From the NCBI RefSeq assembly GCF_003952385.1, contig NZ_CP034444.1:5221001-5285000 (forward strand): DNA of 64,000 nt, in the 5' to 3' direction. Source of the stretch: Mesorhizobium sp. M1D.F.Ca.ET.043.01.1.1. Lineage in GTDB: Bacteria > Pseudomonadota > Alphaproteobacteria > Rhizobiales > Rhizobiaceae. Below the pieces are notes generated by a model, which saw only the letters and a list, made by a program, of their open reading frames with translations, was not told the DNA's origin and did no database searches. Below, one piece after another: positions 51,623 to 60,321 of this stretch. Within the stretch, counting starts at the first letter, position 1; each line of letters opens with the position of its first letter. The position numbers and the translations under genes were made by a program.

Positions 51623-53362
51623 TCAGCCGGCCCTGCGGCCGATGATGCGGTTGGCGGCCGAGACCACGGCCTCCAGCGAGGCGGCGACGATATTGGTGTT
51701 TATGCCTGCGCCGAACAGCTTGCCGCCCGGATATTCCATCTCGACATAGGAGATGGCCGATGCATTCGAGCCGCGCTGCAGGGAGTGCTCGGAATAGTCG
51801 AGCACCGACATCTCGACGCCGACATGGCGCGACAGCGCATCGACGAAGCCGTCGATCGGCCCGGTGCCGGAACCGGTGATGGTCGTCTCCTTGCCGTTGT
51901 CGAGGATGACCGCTTCCACGACGCGCCGCCCTTTCACCTGGGTGTCGGGATAGGTTTGGTGATCGAGGAATTTCAGCCGCGCGCCGGGTTGTTCGACATA
52001 GGTTTCGAGGAAGCGGTCATGGATGCGCTTGCCCGGCACTTCCTTGCCTTCGGCATCGGTGATCGCCTGGATGTCCTGGCTGAACTCGATCTGGAGGTTG
52101 CGCGGCAGGTTGAGGCCGTAGTCGGCCTGCAGCACATAGGCAATGCCGCCCTTGCCGGACTGCGAGTTGATGCGGATGATCGCCTCATAGGTGCGGCCGA
52201 CATCGGCCGGGTCGATCGGCAGATAAGGCACTTCCCAGAGCGGCGTGTTGGCCTTGCGCAGCGCCTTCATGCCCTTGTTGATGGCATCCTGATGCGAGCC
52301 CGAGAAGGCGGTGTAGACCAGCTCGCCGACGTAGGGATGCCGCTCCGGGATCCTCAGCTGGTTCGAATACTCGTAGACGTCCTTCATCCGGTTGATGTCG
52401 GAGCAATCCAGCCCGGGGTCGACGCCTTGCGTGTACATGTTGAGCGCCAGCGTGACGATGTCGACATTGCCGGTGCGCTCGCCATTGCCGAACAGCGTGC
52501 CCTCGACGCGGTCGGCGCCGGCCATCAGGCCGAGCTCGGTCGTGGCGATGCCGGTGCCGCGGTCGTTGTGGGGATGCAGCGAGATGATCAGCTTGTCGCG
52601 ATTGTCGAGATTGCGGCACATCCATTCGATGCGGTCGGCATAGACGTTGGGCGTCGACATCTCGACCGTCGAGGGCAGGTTGATGATCAGCCTGTTGTCG
52701 GCCGTCGGCTTCACGATCTCGGTGACGGCGTTGCAGATCTCCAGCGCGACCTCGAGCTCGGTGCCGGTGAAGCTCTCCGGTGAGTATTCGAAACGGAAGC
52801 CGCCGCCGGCCCTGGCGGCCATGTCGGTGATCATCTTGGCGGCGTCGGTGGCGATGCGCTTGATGCCGGCGACGTCTTTCTCGAAGACGACGCGTCGCTG
52901 CAGCTCACTGGTCGAGTTGTAGAAATGCACGATCGGGCGATGCGCGCCCTTGAGCGCTTCGAAGGTCCGCGTGATCAGCTCGGGCCGGCACTGCACCAGC
53001 ACCTGCAGCGACACGTCGCTCGGCACGCCGCCCTCCTCGACGCACCAGCGGGCGAAGTCGAAGTCGGTCTGCGAGGCCGACGGGAAACCGATCTCGATCT
53101 CCTTGAAGCCCATGTCGATGAGCAGCGCGAACATGCGCGCCTTGCGCTCGTGGCCCATCGGGTCGATCAGCGCCTGGTTGCCGTCGCGCAGGTCGACCGA
53201 GCACCAGATCGGCGCCTTGTCGATGACCTTGGAGGGCCAAGTGCGATCGGCGAGGTTGACGGTCGGGTAGGGCTGATATTTGCGGGCGGCGTCCGGCATC
53301 TGCCCGCTCGCTTGCGCGCCCGTTTCGGCCTCGCCAGCGCGGATTGCTTCTCTTCTGTTCAT
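51623..53362 (-). CDS. leuA: 2-isopropylmalate synthase LeuA
   Basis: A 579-residue protein of the type II (actinobacterial/rhizobial) LeuA length. The HMGL-like barrel has WCSVDLRDGNQALIDPM (metal-binding Asp), EIEIGFPSASQTDFDF and SLHPHNDRGTGIATTEL (metal His). The C-terminal regulatory domain spans about 440-579 and ends with GINTNIVAASLEAVVSAANR. It condenses acetyl-CoA with 2-oxoisovalerate in leucine synthesis and is normally leucine-inhibited. Expression is probably attenuated through the leucine-rich leader encoded upstream. Confidence 0.97.
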   Translation of the reverse strand: MNRREAIRAGEAETGAQASGQMPDAARKYQPYPTVNLADRTWPSKVIDKAPIWCSVDLRDGNQALIDPMGHERKARMFALLIDMGFKEIEIGFPSASQTDFDFARWCVEEGGVPSDVSLQVLVQCRPELITRTFEALKGAHRPIVHFYNSTSELQRRVVFEKDVAGIKRIATDAAKMITDMAARAGGGFRFEYSPESFTGTELEVALEICNAVTEIVKPTADNRLIINLPSTVEMSTPNVYADRIEWMCRNLDNRDKLIISLHPHNDRGTGIATTELGLMAGADRVEGTLFGNGERTGNVDIVTLALNMYTQGVDPGLDCSDINRMKDVYEYSNQLRIPERHPYVGELVYTAFSGSHQDAINKGMKALRKANTPLWEVPYLPIDPADVGRTYEAIIRINSQSGKGGIAYVLQADYGLNLPRNLQIEFSQDIQAITDAEGKEVPGKRIHDRFLETYVEQPGARLKFLDHQTYPDTQVKGRRVVEAVILDNGKETTITGSGTGPIDGFVDALSRHVGVEMSVLDYSEHSLQRGSNASAISYVEMEYPGGKLFGAGINTNIVAASLEAVVSAANRIIGRRAG

Positions 53363-53513
53363 CGTCGTTTCTCCCGGCGGCTCGTGTGACCGCCCTCAGG
53401 CGGATTGGTGCCGAGCGGCGCCTTTACCAAAGTTTCGTTCGCTTGATGTGACTTGCCAATCTAGCCGAGGAGCATGCGCCTGGGGCGGCGGCTATCGACC
53501 GCCGGGCGCTCCT

Positions 53514-53633
53514 TCAGCGAACCCGGCGATCGCCGATAAGGCCGAGAAGAAGCAGGGTCGAAGCAAGCGCGCGCACGGTCTCGCCGGCAAAGCCGGGGCG
53601 AGGAGAAGCGACGGAGCGGGTGCGCGTGGTCAT
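53514..53633 (-). CDS. leuL: Leucine-rich leader peptide of leuA
   Basis: A 39-codon frame 151 bases upstream of leuA on the same strand, ending TLLLLGLIGDRRVR with four consecutive Leu codons (CTG CTT CTT CTC) and a fifth after Gly. This is the signature of an attenuation leader that senses charged tRNA-Leu. GC-rich hairpins follow before leuA: GGCGG/CCGCC near 53489-53505 and CCGCC-TGAG-GGCGG near 53392-53405. A clear U-run was not seen, so the terminator half of the switch is less certain than the leader. Confidence 0.75.
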   Translation of the reverse strand: MTTRTRSVASPRPGFAGETVRALASTLLLLGLIGDRRVR

Positions 53634-53690
53634 GCCGGCTCTCTTACAGGAGCGGCCATCAGGAGGCAAGTGCAGGGCCGACGCACTTGA

Positions 53691-53789
53691 AGCGCGTCGC
53701 GTCGAAACGGATTCGAGCGACGCGCTCCAAGTCCTTGGTTTTTGTGCATGTCGTTTCCAAATCCGCCGCACACTTTCGCGCGACATGCA
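53691..53789. repeat. Bipartite palindromic intergenic element
   Basis: Two perfect stems in tandem: AGCGCGTCGC / GCGACGCGCT (53691-53726) and TGCATGTCG / CGACATGCA (53745-53789). The layout and sequence resemble intergenic repeats common in Mesorhizobium. It lies in the 235 bases between the leuA leader and the divergent ATP-grasp gene. Confidence 0.7.
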
Positions 53790-53868
53790 TTTGGTCCGGG
53801 CTCTTCCCCGCACCAGGCAAATGCGCCACACTCGCTTGCGGAGGACCTGATCCCAGGGGAGGCCGTGC

Positions 53869-55035
53869 ATGAATTTCGTGTTCTTCTCGCCGCATTTTCC
53901 GGCCAACGGCGCCGATTTCTGCGACCGGCTGAAAAAGGCCGGCGCCACCGTGCTCGGTATCGGCGACGCGCCCTATGAGGCGCTGAGCGGCAAGCTCAAG
54001 GCGGCGCTTTCGGAATATTACCGCGTCGCCGACATGGAAGATTACGATGCCGTGTTCCGGGCGATGGGGCACTTCATCCACAAATGGGGCCGCATCGACC
54101 GCTTCGAATCCCTGAACGAGCACTGGCTGGAGCTGGAAGCCAACATCCGCACCGACTTCAACATCTTCGGCACCAAGCTCGATTTCGTGAAGAATCTGAA
54201 GCGCAAGAGCCGCATGCGCGCCTTCTTCCGCAAGAGCGGTGTCGAGACCATTCCGCAGCGCAAATGCTCGGACCGCGCCGGGGCCATGACCTTCATCCGC
54301 CGCGTCGGTTATCCTGTGGTGGTGAAGCCGGACTCCGGCTCCGGCGCCTCGAATACGTTCAAGATCTCCAACGCGAAGGAGCTCGACCGGTTCTTCAAGG
54401 ACAAGCCCGAGGGCGTCAGCTTCGTCATGGAGCAGTTCATCGAGGGGCTGGTGGTGACCTTCGACGGGCTGGTCAACCGCGACGGCGAGGTGGTGCTGGC
54501 GGCGAGCCACCGCTACGACCAGAGCGTCATGGAAGTGGTGAACCGCGACCGCCACATGAGCTACACCTGCTTCCCCGAGATCACGCCGGCGGTCGAGGAA
54601 GCGGGCCGCAAGATCCTGAAGGCGTTCGACGTGCGCGAACGCTTCTTCCACATCGAATTGTTCGAGACGGAGGGCAAACGCGTCATCGCGCTCGAGGTCA
54701 ACATGCGTCCGCCCGGCGCCTGGATGACGGACGCCATCAACTACACCTTCGACATCGACGTCTATGCCGAATGGGCAAACATGGTGGTGAAGGACGCCGC
54801 CGGCGGCCCCTACAAAGGCAAGTATTTCACCGCCTATGCCAGCCGCAAACGGCATCTCGACTATTTGCACAGCCATGCGGACGTGCTAGCCGCGCACGGC
54901 GACAAGATCGTCCACCACCAGGCCATCGAAGAGGTTTTCAGCCGCGCCATGGGGAACTACGCCTACCAGATGCGCTCCAAGGACCCGAAGGCGCTGCGCC
55001 ATGCGGTCGACTATATCCACGCGGAAAAGGCGTGA
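53869..55035 (+). CDS. ATP-grasp family carboxylate ligase
   Basis: A 388-residue protein. An N-terminal pre-ATP-grasp region (residues 1-105) is followed by an ATP-grasp fold: VGYPVVVKPDSGSGASNTF binds ATP phosphate, FVMEQFIEGLVVTFDGLVN the adenine hinge, and FHIELFETEGKRVIALEVNMRPPGAWM holds the metal-binding Glu and Asn. Such enzymes join a carboxylate to an amine or thiol. It forms a tight two-gene operon with an esterase four bases downstream. The acceptor and donor are unknown. Confidence 0.9.
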   Translation: MNFVFFSPHFPANGADFCDRLKKAGATVLGIGDAPYEALSGKLKAALSEYYRVADMEDYDAVFRAMGHFIHKWGRIDRFESLNEHWLELEANIRTDFNIFGTKLDFVKNLKRKSRMRAFFRKSGVETIPQRKCSDRAGAMTFIRRVGYPVVVKPDSGSGASNTFKISNAKELDRFFKDKPEGVSFVMEQFIEGLVVTFDGLVNRDGEVVLAASHRYDQSVMEVVNRDRHMSYTCFPEITPAVEEAGRKILKAFDVRERFFHIELFETEGKRVIALEVNMRPPGAWMTDAINYTFDIDVYAEWANMVVKDAAGGPYKGKYFTAYASRKRHLDYLHSHADVLAAHGDKIVHHQAIEEVFSRAMGNYAYQMRSKDPKALRHAVDYIHAEKA

Positions 55036-55039
55036 GGCG

Positions 55040-55816
55040 ATGGACGTTTCCTACCACAAGGGCCATGCCCGCAATCTCGGCCGCGACATGGAATACAAGC
55101 GCTACGGTCATGCCGGGCGCCCGGTGGTGGTGTTCCCGACCTCGCAGGGGCGCTTCTACCAGTTCGAGGATTCGGGCGGCGTCTCAGCGCTCGCCGAATT
55201 TATCGACACCGGCCGCATCCAGCTGTTCACGCTCGACGGCATCGATTCGGAATCCTTCTTCGACAAGCATGGCGACCCCACTCATCGCATCGCCCGCCAC
55301 GAGGCCTATTTCCGCTACGTGCGCGAGGAGGCGCTGCCGGAGCTGCAGTCGGTTGCGGCCAAGGCCAATGGCGGACGCACTCTCAAGCCGCTGTTCTGCG
55401 GCTGCTCGATGGGCGGCTACCACTCGTCGAATTTCGTGTTCCGCTTTCCGGAGCTGGCAAGCGGCGTGATCTCGCTGTCGGGCGTCTATTCGAGCCGCGA
55501 TTTCTTCGGCCGGACGCTCGAGGGCAGCATCTTCTACAATTCGCCGCTCGACTATCTGCCGGGCATCGTCGACCAGAAGCTGCTCGGGCGGCTGAGGGCG
55601 CTGAGGCTGATCTTCTGCTGCGGGCAAGGCGCCTGGGAAGAGCGCATGCTTGTCGAAACCCGCGAACTGGAACAGGTGCTGCGCGACAAATCCATTCCGG
55701 CCTGGGTCGACTATTGGGGCGGCGACGTCAGCCATGACTGGCCGTGGTGGCATAAGCAGCTGGTCTACTTCTTCGGCCGCTGGCTGGACGACGATCTGAT
55801 GCACAGGATCGATTGA
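55040..55816 (+). CDS. Esterase D-like alpha/beta hydrolase
   Basis: A 258-residue protein; the ATG at 55040 lies four bases after the ATP-grasp stop, with GGCGTGAGGCG as a ribosome site. Oxyanion strand PVVVFPTSQGRFYQFED, nucleophile Ser in FCGCSMGGYHSSNF, and the catalytic His in GGDVSHDWPWW. It belongs to the putative-esterase family (EsterD-like). Coupling to ATP-grasp suggests hydrolysis of, or substrate supply for, the ligase product. A fixed pairing of these two genes across rhizobia would support one pathway. Confidence 0.9.
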   Translation: MDVSYHKGHARNLGRDMEYKRYGHAGRPVVVFPTSQGRFYQFEDSGGVSALAEFIDTGRIQLFTLDGIDSESFFDKHGDPTHRIARHEAYFRYVREEALPELQSVAAKANGGRTLKPLFCGCSMGGYHSSNFVFRFPELASGVISLSGVYSSRDFFGRTLEGSIFYNSPLDYLPGIVDQKLLGRLRALRLIFCCGQGAWEERMLVETRELEQVLRDKSIPAWVDYWGGDVSHDWPWWHKQLVYFFGRWLDDDLMHRID

Positions 55817-55825
55817 GCTGTGCTG

Positions 55826-55948
55826 AGATTCAGGTGATGCCGGCCCGCAAACGACGGCCTTCTGCGCTTCTGGTGCTCACGGACCTGAATGTCCGCTCCG
55901 CTCCGGTTCTCGAAAGCCACCGTTTTCGGCTCGGCCTGACCTGAATCT
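55826..55948. repeat. Intergenic element with 10-base inverted ends
   Basis: AGATTCAGGT at 55826-55835 and ACCTGAATCT at 55939-55948 are perfect inverted arms around about 103 bases containing a third related motif (GACCTGAATGTCC). No gene is present. It resembles other long palindromic intergenic sequences of rhizobia. Confidence 0.65.
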
Positions 55949-55972
55949 GAACACACCTAAGGCACAAAACAA

Positions 55973-56287
55973 ATGACCACGCCCGACCCGATCCGCCGCT
56001 TCGTCGAAGCGACCAACGCGGGCGACAGCGAGGTGTTTCTCGAAACCTTCACCGCCGATGCCTTGCTCACCGACTGGGGCCGCTCTTTCCGCGGTCGCGA
56101 GGGGATCGCGCGCTGGAACCAGTCGGACAATATCGGCGTGCGGTCCCACTTCGACATCGTGCGCATCGCGCAGTCGGACGGCGCCTGGCATGCGCGTATC
56201 AAGGTGGCCGGCGACGGCTTCAACGGGGAAGGCGACATGACCTTCACGCTCGAAGGCGACCGGATCGCGAGCCTGATCATCGCCTGA
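55973..56287 (+). CDS. SnoaL-like (NTF2-fold) protein
   Basis: A 104-residue protein with the NTF2/SnoaL outline: DPIRRFVEATNAGDSEVFLETFTADALLTDWGRSFRGREGI forms the first helices and strand, and FDIVRIAQSDGAWHARIKV and DMTFTLEGDRIASLIIA the later sheet. The family includes isomerases, cyclases and binding proteins, so function is open. It may share control with the iron-regulated gene downstream, but an inverted iron-box element separates them. Confidence 0.85.
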   Translation: MTTPDPIRRFVEATNAGDSEVFLETFTADALLTDWGRSFRGREGIARWNQSDNIGVRSHFDIVRIAQSDGAWHARIKVAGDGFNGEGDMTFTLEGDRIASLIIA

Positions 56288-56332
56288 AATCCCTTTCGTC
56301 TGTCCATCGGCCGGCGGCCGATTTCATAAATA

Positions 56333-56347
56333 TGACTTTTATTGTCA
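56333..56347. promoter_or_regulatory. IRO-box-like site (TGA-N9-TCA), probable RirA operator
   Basis: TGACTTTTATTGTCA matches the TGA-N9-TCA iron-responsive operator recognised by RirA in rhizobia, and has flanking 5-base arms ATGAC/GTCAT. It lies in an AT-rich stretch about 100 bases before the siderophore-interacting protein start. RirA, an iron-sulphur Rrf2 protein, would repress the gene when iron is sufficient. Confidence 0.65.
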
Positions 56348-56446
56348 TCTTTTTGTGGAAAGGTGACCGGGGCTGTGGCATGCACGCCTGACCATGGCGT
56401 CGGCCCCGGTGGCCGCATCGCCTCACCCTTGTCGAAAGGCCTGGCG

Positions 56447-57520
56447 ATGGTTCAGCTCAGCGCGCAAACTCATATCCGCAACGACGCCATCCGGGCGGTG
56501 ATGGACAGGCTGCGCGCCGAGCACAGCGACTGCGAAGTCGATCGCGGCGCCACGGATCAGTGGCAGCTCCGCATGCATTACGGCTTGCTTCACGCCACAC
56601 TCGAAGATGGCGGCGCGCTGATCCGGGTCGCGGCGCAAGACGAGACCTGCCTGTCCTACATGAAGATGATCGTCGCAGGTCATATCGCCGGGCAACTGGG
56701 GAGCACCGGCGGCCTGCGCTGGCAAGGCGACGGCAAGGACGCCGGCACGCCCGTCTTCTTCCGCGAGATCACAGTCGTGTCCTCGACGCGGCTGTCGCCG
56801 CATATGCAGCGGGTGCGCTTTTCCGGCCGCGACCTCGGCCGCTTCGCCCATGGCGGGCTGCATGTGCGGCTCCTGCTGCCGCCGGCTGGGCGGCAGCAGG
56901 TATGGCCCTCCATGGGCGCCGACGGCATGATTGTGTGGCCGTCGGGCGAGGACGCGCTCACCGTGCGCGTCTATACGATCCGCGCGCTCAACGTCGCTGA
57001 GGGCTGGCTCGACGTCGACTTCGTGCTGCATCCCGGCACCGAAACGCCAGCCGCGGCTTTCGCGCAGAATGCGCGGGCGGGCGACGTGATCGGCATGATC
57101 GGCCCCGGCGGCGGCGGCGTTCCGGAGGCGCAAAACCTGCTCCTGGTCGGCGACGATACGGCGCTCCCCGCCATCGGCCGGATCCTGGCGGAGCTTGCGC
57201 CGTCGACTCGCGCCGAAGTCCTTATCGAGGTCGATGCTCCGCAAGACCGGATTGTGCTGGCGGCGGGCGACAACGTCGCCGTCCGCTGGCTTTACCGGCA
57301 TGGCCGCGAGGCAGGCTGCGCCGGTCTCTTACCGGCGGCGCTGCGCGAGCGCGGGCATTCGGTCGATAATCTCTATGTCTGGGCTGGATGCGAGTTCGCC
57401 GACTTCCGCGAGATCCGCAGGATCGTGCGCAAGGAGTGGGGCCTGCCGCGCGACCGGCACTTGGTCACCGCCTATTGGCGCCGGGGCGCGCAAGGCGGGG
57501 ACGGGGGCGACGAGGAATAG
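56447..57520 (+). CDS. DUF2218 plus siderophore-interacting protein (FAD-binding ferric reductase)
   Basis: A 357-residue protein from the ATG at 56447 (AAAGG upstream); longer frames cross the iron box. The N-terminal DUF2218 domain (about 1-95; HYGLLHATLEDGGALIRVAA) is followed by a SIP domain. It has the ferredoxin-reductase barrel (FSGRDLGRFAHGGLHVRLLLP), FAD motif RVYTIRALN and NADPH-binding LLLVGDDTALPAIGRILAEL. The C-terminus WAGCEFADFREIRRIVRKEWG is typical. It reduces ferric siderophores in the cytoplasm and releases iron. The fused DUF2218 is common in rhizobia but its role is unknown. Confidence 0.92.
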   Translation: MVQLSAQTHIRNDAIRAVMDRLRAEHSDCEVDRGATDQWQLRMHYGLLHATLEDGGALIRVAAQDETCLSYMKMIVAGHIAGQLGSTGGLRWQGDGKDAGTPVFFREITVVSSTRLSPHMQRVRFSGRDLGRFAHGGLHVRLLLPPAGRQQVWPSMGADGMIVWPSGEDALTVRVYTIRALNVAEGWLDVDFVLHPGTETPAAAFAQNARAGDVIGMIGPGGGGVPEAQNLLLVGDDTALPAIGRILAELAPSTRAEVLIEVDAPQDRIVLAAGDNVAVRWLYRHGREAGCAGLLPAALRERGHSVDNLYVWAGCEFADFREIRRIVRKEWGLPRDRHLVTAYWRRGAQGGDGGDEE

Positions 57521-57713
57521 GACAAGCTGCGAATGCGGCCACGAATGTTGATTTGTCCTCGCCGCCCGTCTTTCAAAGGTCAGCGACGCCTCAGAAGCGA
57601 TAGCGCGGGCTTCCGAACAGCGAACGGCCTTTCGAGCCCATGCGGAACTTCATGACGTCATGTGGCGTCAGCGCGGCGAGGATCGAAAAGGGGCGCCGCG
57701 CTTTGGTCGGGGG

Positions 57714-59249
57714 CTACCCTTCCTGGCAGGCCGGGAGAGGCGCGACGTCTTGTTCGGGCGCCGATCCGCGACGCAGGCCGAGGAAGACGACGATGGCGGT
57801 AAGCACGGTGATTGTCGCCAGCACGACGAGCAGCCGGTCGAAAGCCGTCTGGTAGGCCTGGATGAGGACACTGGCGTTGGCCTTAGGCAGATGTTGCGCG
57901 GTTTCGCCGACATTGCCGGTAGCAAGCAGCTGCGCTGCCGCAGCCACCTGGGCGGGTGAAGCAAACGCTTGAGCACCGAGCTGCGCTGCGGTGAAACCGG
58001 ACAGCGCCGCCATGACGATCGCCAGCGCCACGCCCTCGCAAGCGACGCGGGTGGTGTTGAAGATGCCGACCGCCATGCCGGCGCGCTCCTTCGGCACGAC
58101 ACTGACGGCAAGCCCGTCCATCAGACCCCAGGGCAAGGCGATGCCGGCGCCGATCAGGATCAGCGGGGCCACAAGAGCGCCGTCCACCGCGGGAACACGG
58201 CTGAGCCAGACAAGACCGGCAGCCGCGACAAGCAGGCCGACACCGCAGATCGTGGCTGGAGCGATCCAGCGTGCCACCTGGCCGGCAAGCAACGGCAATA
58301 TCAGCAGCGGCCCGGAGAGGCAGATCATCAATTGCCCCGCCTTGATCTCGCTCATCCCCTCGATGCCGATGAAGCGGATCGGCAACAGCACGAGCAGGAC
58401 GACAAAGGCATAGGCAGGCGCGGCGGCCAGGAACTGGACGCCGACGAAACGCGGGAAGCGAAACAGCGTCAGGTCCAGCATCGGCCGGCGCGCGCGCCGC
58501 TCGACCATGACGAAAGCGATAAAGCAGACGGCAGCCACGCCGAGAAGCGCAATGACGAGGGGATCGGTCCAGCCGTTCTGCGGCGCCTGCAGCACGCCGT
58601 AGGTCAGCGCGGCAAGCGCGGTGGTGAAGGCGCCGGCCCCCGCCCAGTCGAGCCCGGTTGCCTCTGGATCGCGCGATTCGGTGACGGTGCGCAGGCCGAA
58701 GGCCGCGGCGGCAACCGCCAGCACCGCCACCAGAAAAAAGATCGCGCGCCAGCCGAATGCGTCGATGAGCAAGCCGGAGGCAACAGGGCCGAAGGCGAGG
58801 CCGATGCCGAAGCTGGTGCCGAGGAAGCTGAAGGCGCGCAGCCGCAATTGGCCGTCGAATTCCTGGGCAAGCGCAGAGGCGCCGCCGGCGAAGGCGGCAG
58901 CACCGCCTATTCCTTGCAAGGCCCTGAAAATGTCGAACCAGACGATGTCAGGCGCAAGCGTGGCGCCCAGCGCGGCAAGGACATAGGTGGCGAGGCCGGC
59001 AAGGAAGATCCGCTTGCGGCCATGGTTGTCGGCCAGCGCTCCGGCCGCCATGAGGCTGGCGCCGAAGGTCAGCATGAAGGCGTTCGTCACCCAATTGAGC
59101 TCGATCGGACTGCCGCCGAGATCGGCGGCAATGCGCGAGAGCGCCACGGCAGGACCGGTGAAACTCAACGGCATCGTCATGGCGGCGAGACAAACCGACA
59201 GCAGCACAAGCCATCTGCCGGCAGGGCCGGTTCTGGTCATCAAAGTCAT
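57714..59249 (-). CDS. DHA2-family MFS drug exporter (14 TM, EmrB/QacA type)
   Basis: A 511-residue polytopic protein with 14 predicted hydrophobic segments. Motifs include LNWVTNAFMLTFGASLMAAGALAD near helix 2, the loop GRKRIFLAGLATYVL, and GIGGAAAFAGGASALAQEFD in helix 4. Divergent from a LysR regulator, a usual pairing for inducible exporters. It probably exports an aromatic or antimicrobial compound by proton antiport. No adjacent EmrA-type adaptor was found. Confidence 0.9.
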   Translation of the reverse strand: MTLMTRTGPAGRWLVLLSVCLAAMTMPLSFTGPAVALSRIAADLGGSPIELNWVTNAFMLTFGASLMAAGALADNHGRKRIFLAGLATYVLAALGATLAPDIVWFDIFRALQGIGGAAAFAGGASALAQEFDGQLRLRAFSFLGTSFGIGLAFGPVASGLLIDAFGWRAIFFLVAVLAVAAAAFGLRTVTESRDPEATGLDWAGAGAFTTALAALTYGVLQAPQNGWTDPLVIALLGVAAVCFIAFVMVERRARRPMLDLTLFRFPRFVGVQFLAAAPAYAFVVLLVLLPIRFIGIEGMSEIKAGQLMICLSGPLLILPLLAGQVARWIAPATICGVGLLVAAAGLVWLSRVPAVDGALVAPLILIGAGIALPWGLMDGLAVSVVPKERAGMAVGIFNTTRVACEGVALAIVMAALSGFTAAQLGAQAFASPAQVAAAAQLLATGNVGETAQHLPKANASVLIQAYQTAFDRLLVVLATITVLTAIVVFLGLRRGSAPEQDVAPLPACQEG

Positions 59250-59396
59250 GGATTTTCCTATCTGAGGCAGGATCTGCCGGCATGCCGCCGATTGGCGGCG
59301 CCGATCACAACGACAAGATAGGGCGGCGACATTTCCGGCAAAATAGTATTAAATCTCCGGTCATACCGGAACAAGACGCTCGAATGGACTCATGCG

Positions 59397-60284
59397 ATGG
59401 ATCGTCTCAACGGGCTTCTCGCCTTCGCCCGCACCGCCGAGCTCGGCAGTTTTGTCACCGCCGGCCGGGCGTTGGGAATCTCGGCCTCCGCCGTCGGCAA
59501 GAGCGTCGCCCGGCTCGAGCAGGAGCTCGGCGTGCGTCTCCTGCAGCGCAGCACGCGGCGCATAGGTCTGACCGAGGAGGGCAAGCTGTTCAACGAACGC
59601 GTGCGCCGCATCCTCGACGACCTCGAGGATGCGGAGGCGATGCTGTCGCGGACACGCGAAACACCGCATGGGCGGCTGCGCATCTCGACCCCGATCGTCA
59701 CCTATCATCTGCTTTTGCCGGTGCTGTCGGAATTCATGGCCCGCTATCGCGACATCGAGCTCGATATCGATTTCAACGATCGCATCGTCGACGTCATCGA
59801 AGAGGGTATCGACGTCGCGATCCGAAGCGGCGAGCTGCCGGACTCACGATTGGTGTCGAAGCCGGTTGCGCCCTTTCGCATGCTTTTGTGCGCGGCCGCT
59901 TCCTACCTCGATCGCCATGGTACACCCGGCACACCGGCGGATCTGACACAGCATTTCGGCATACAATTCCGCTTTCTCAACAGCGGCAGGCTGCTGCACT
60001 GGCCGTTCGTTACCGGGAGTGCCGAGCCGCAGATACGCTCGAGGCTGACCTGCAACAACATGGAGGCATTGAAGGGCGCCACGATCGCTGGTCTCGGTAT
60101 CGCCTGCATGCCCGATTTCCTGGTGCGGGAGGCGCTGCTTGAGGGAAAGCTGCGCATCGTGCTCGACGACCATGTCGACGGCCGCAGCCAGTTCCGCATG
60201 CTCTGGCCGTCCAATCGCCACCTCTCGCCGAAGGTCCGCGTCTTCGTCGATTTCCTCCCCGAGCGGCTTGCGGCCGGGCGATAG
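59397..60284 (+). CDS. LysR-family transcriptional regulator
   Basis: A 295-residue regulator. The N-terminal winged helix is FARTAELGSFVTAGRALGISASAVGKSVARLE (residues 9-40) followed by RTPH-like linker; the effector domain contains RLRISTPIVTYHLLLPVLSEF and GLGIACMPDFLVREALLEGKL. It is divergent from the DHA2 exporter gene and probably activates or represses it in response to a substrate. The 147-base intergenic region contains the likely operator. Confidence 0.93.
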   Translation: MDRLNGLLAFARTAELGSFVTAGRALGISASAVGKSVARLEQELGVRLLQRSTRRIGLTEEGKLFNERVRRILDDLEDAEAMLSRTRETPHGRLRISTPIVTYHLLLPVLSEFMARYRDIELDIDFNDRIVDVIEEGIDVAIRSGELPDSRLVSKPVAPFRMLLCAAASYLDRHGTPGTPADLTQHFGIQFRFLNSGRLLHWPFVTGSAEPQIRSRLTCNNMEALKGATIAGLGIACMPDFLVREALLEGKLRIVLDDHVDGRSQFRMLWPSNRHLSPKVRVFVDFLPERLAAGR

Positions 60285-60321
60285 GGTTCGCCGCAGGCCG
60301 CAGTTTTAGCCGCGGGATGGA

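Noticed and set aside
57594..57655. A 20-codon minus-strand frame before the DHA2 exporter stop region
   Set aside because: Has an ATG and stop but no clear ribosome site or homologue; too short to support without comparison.
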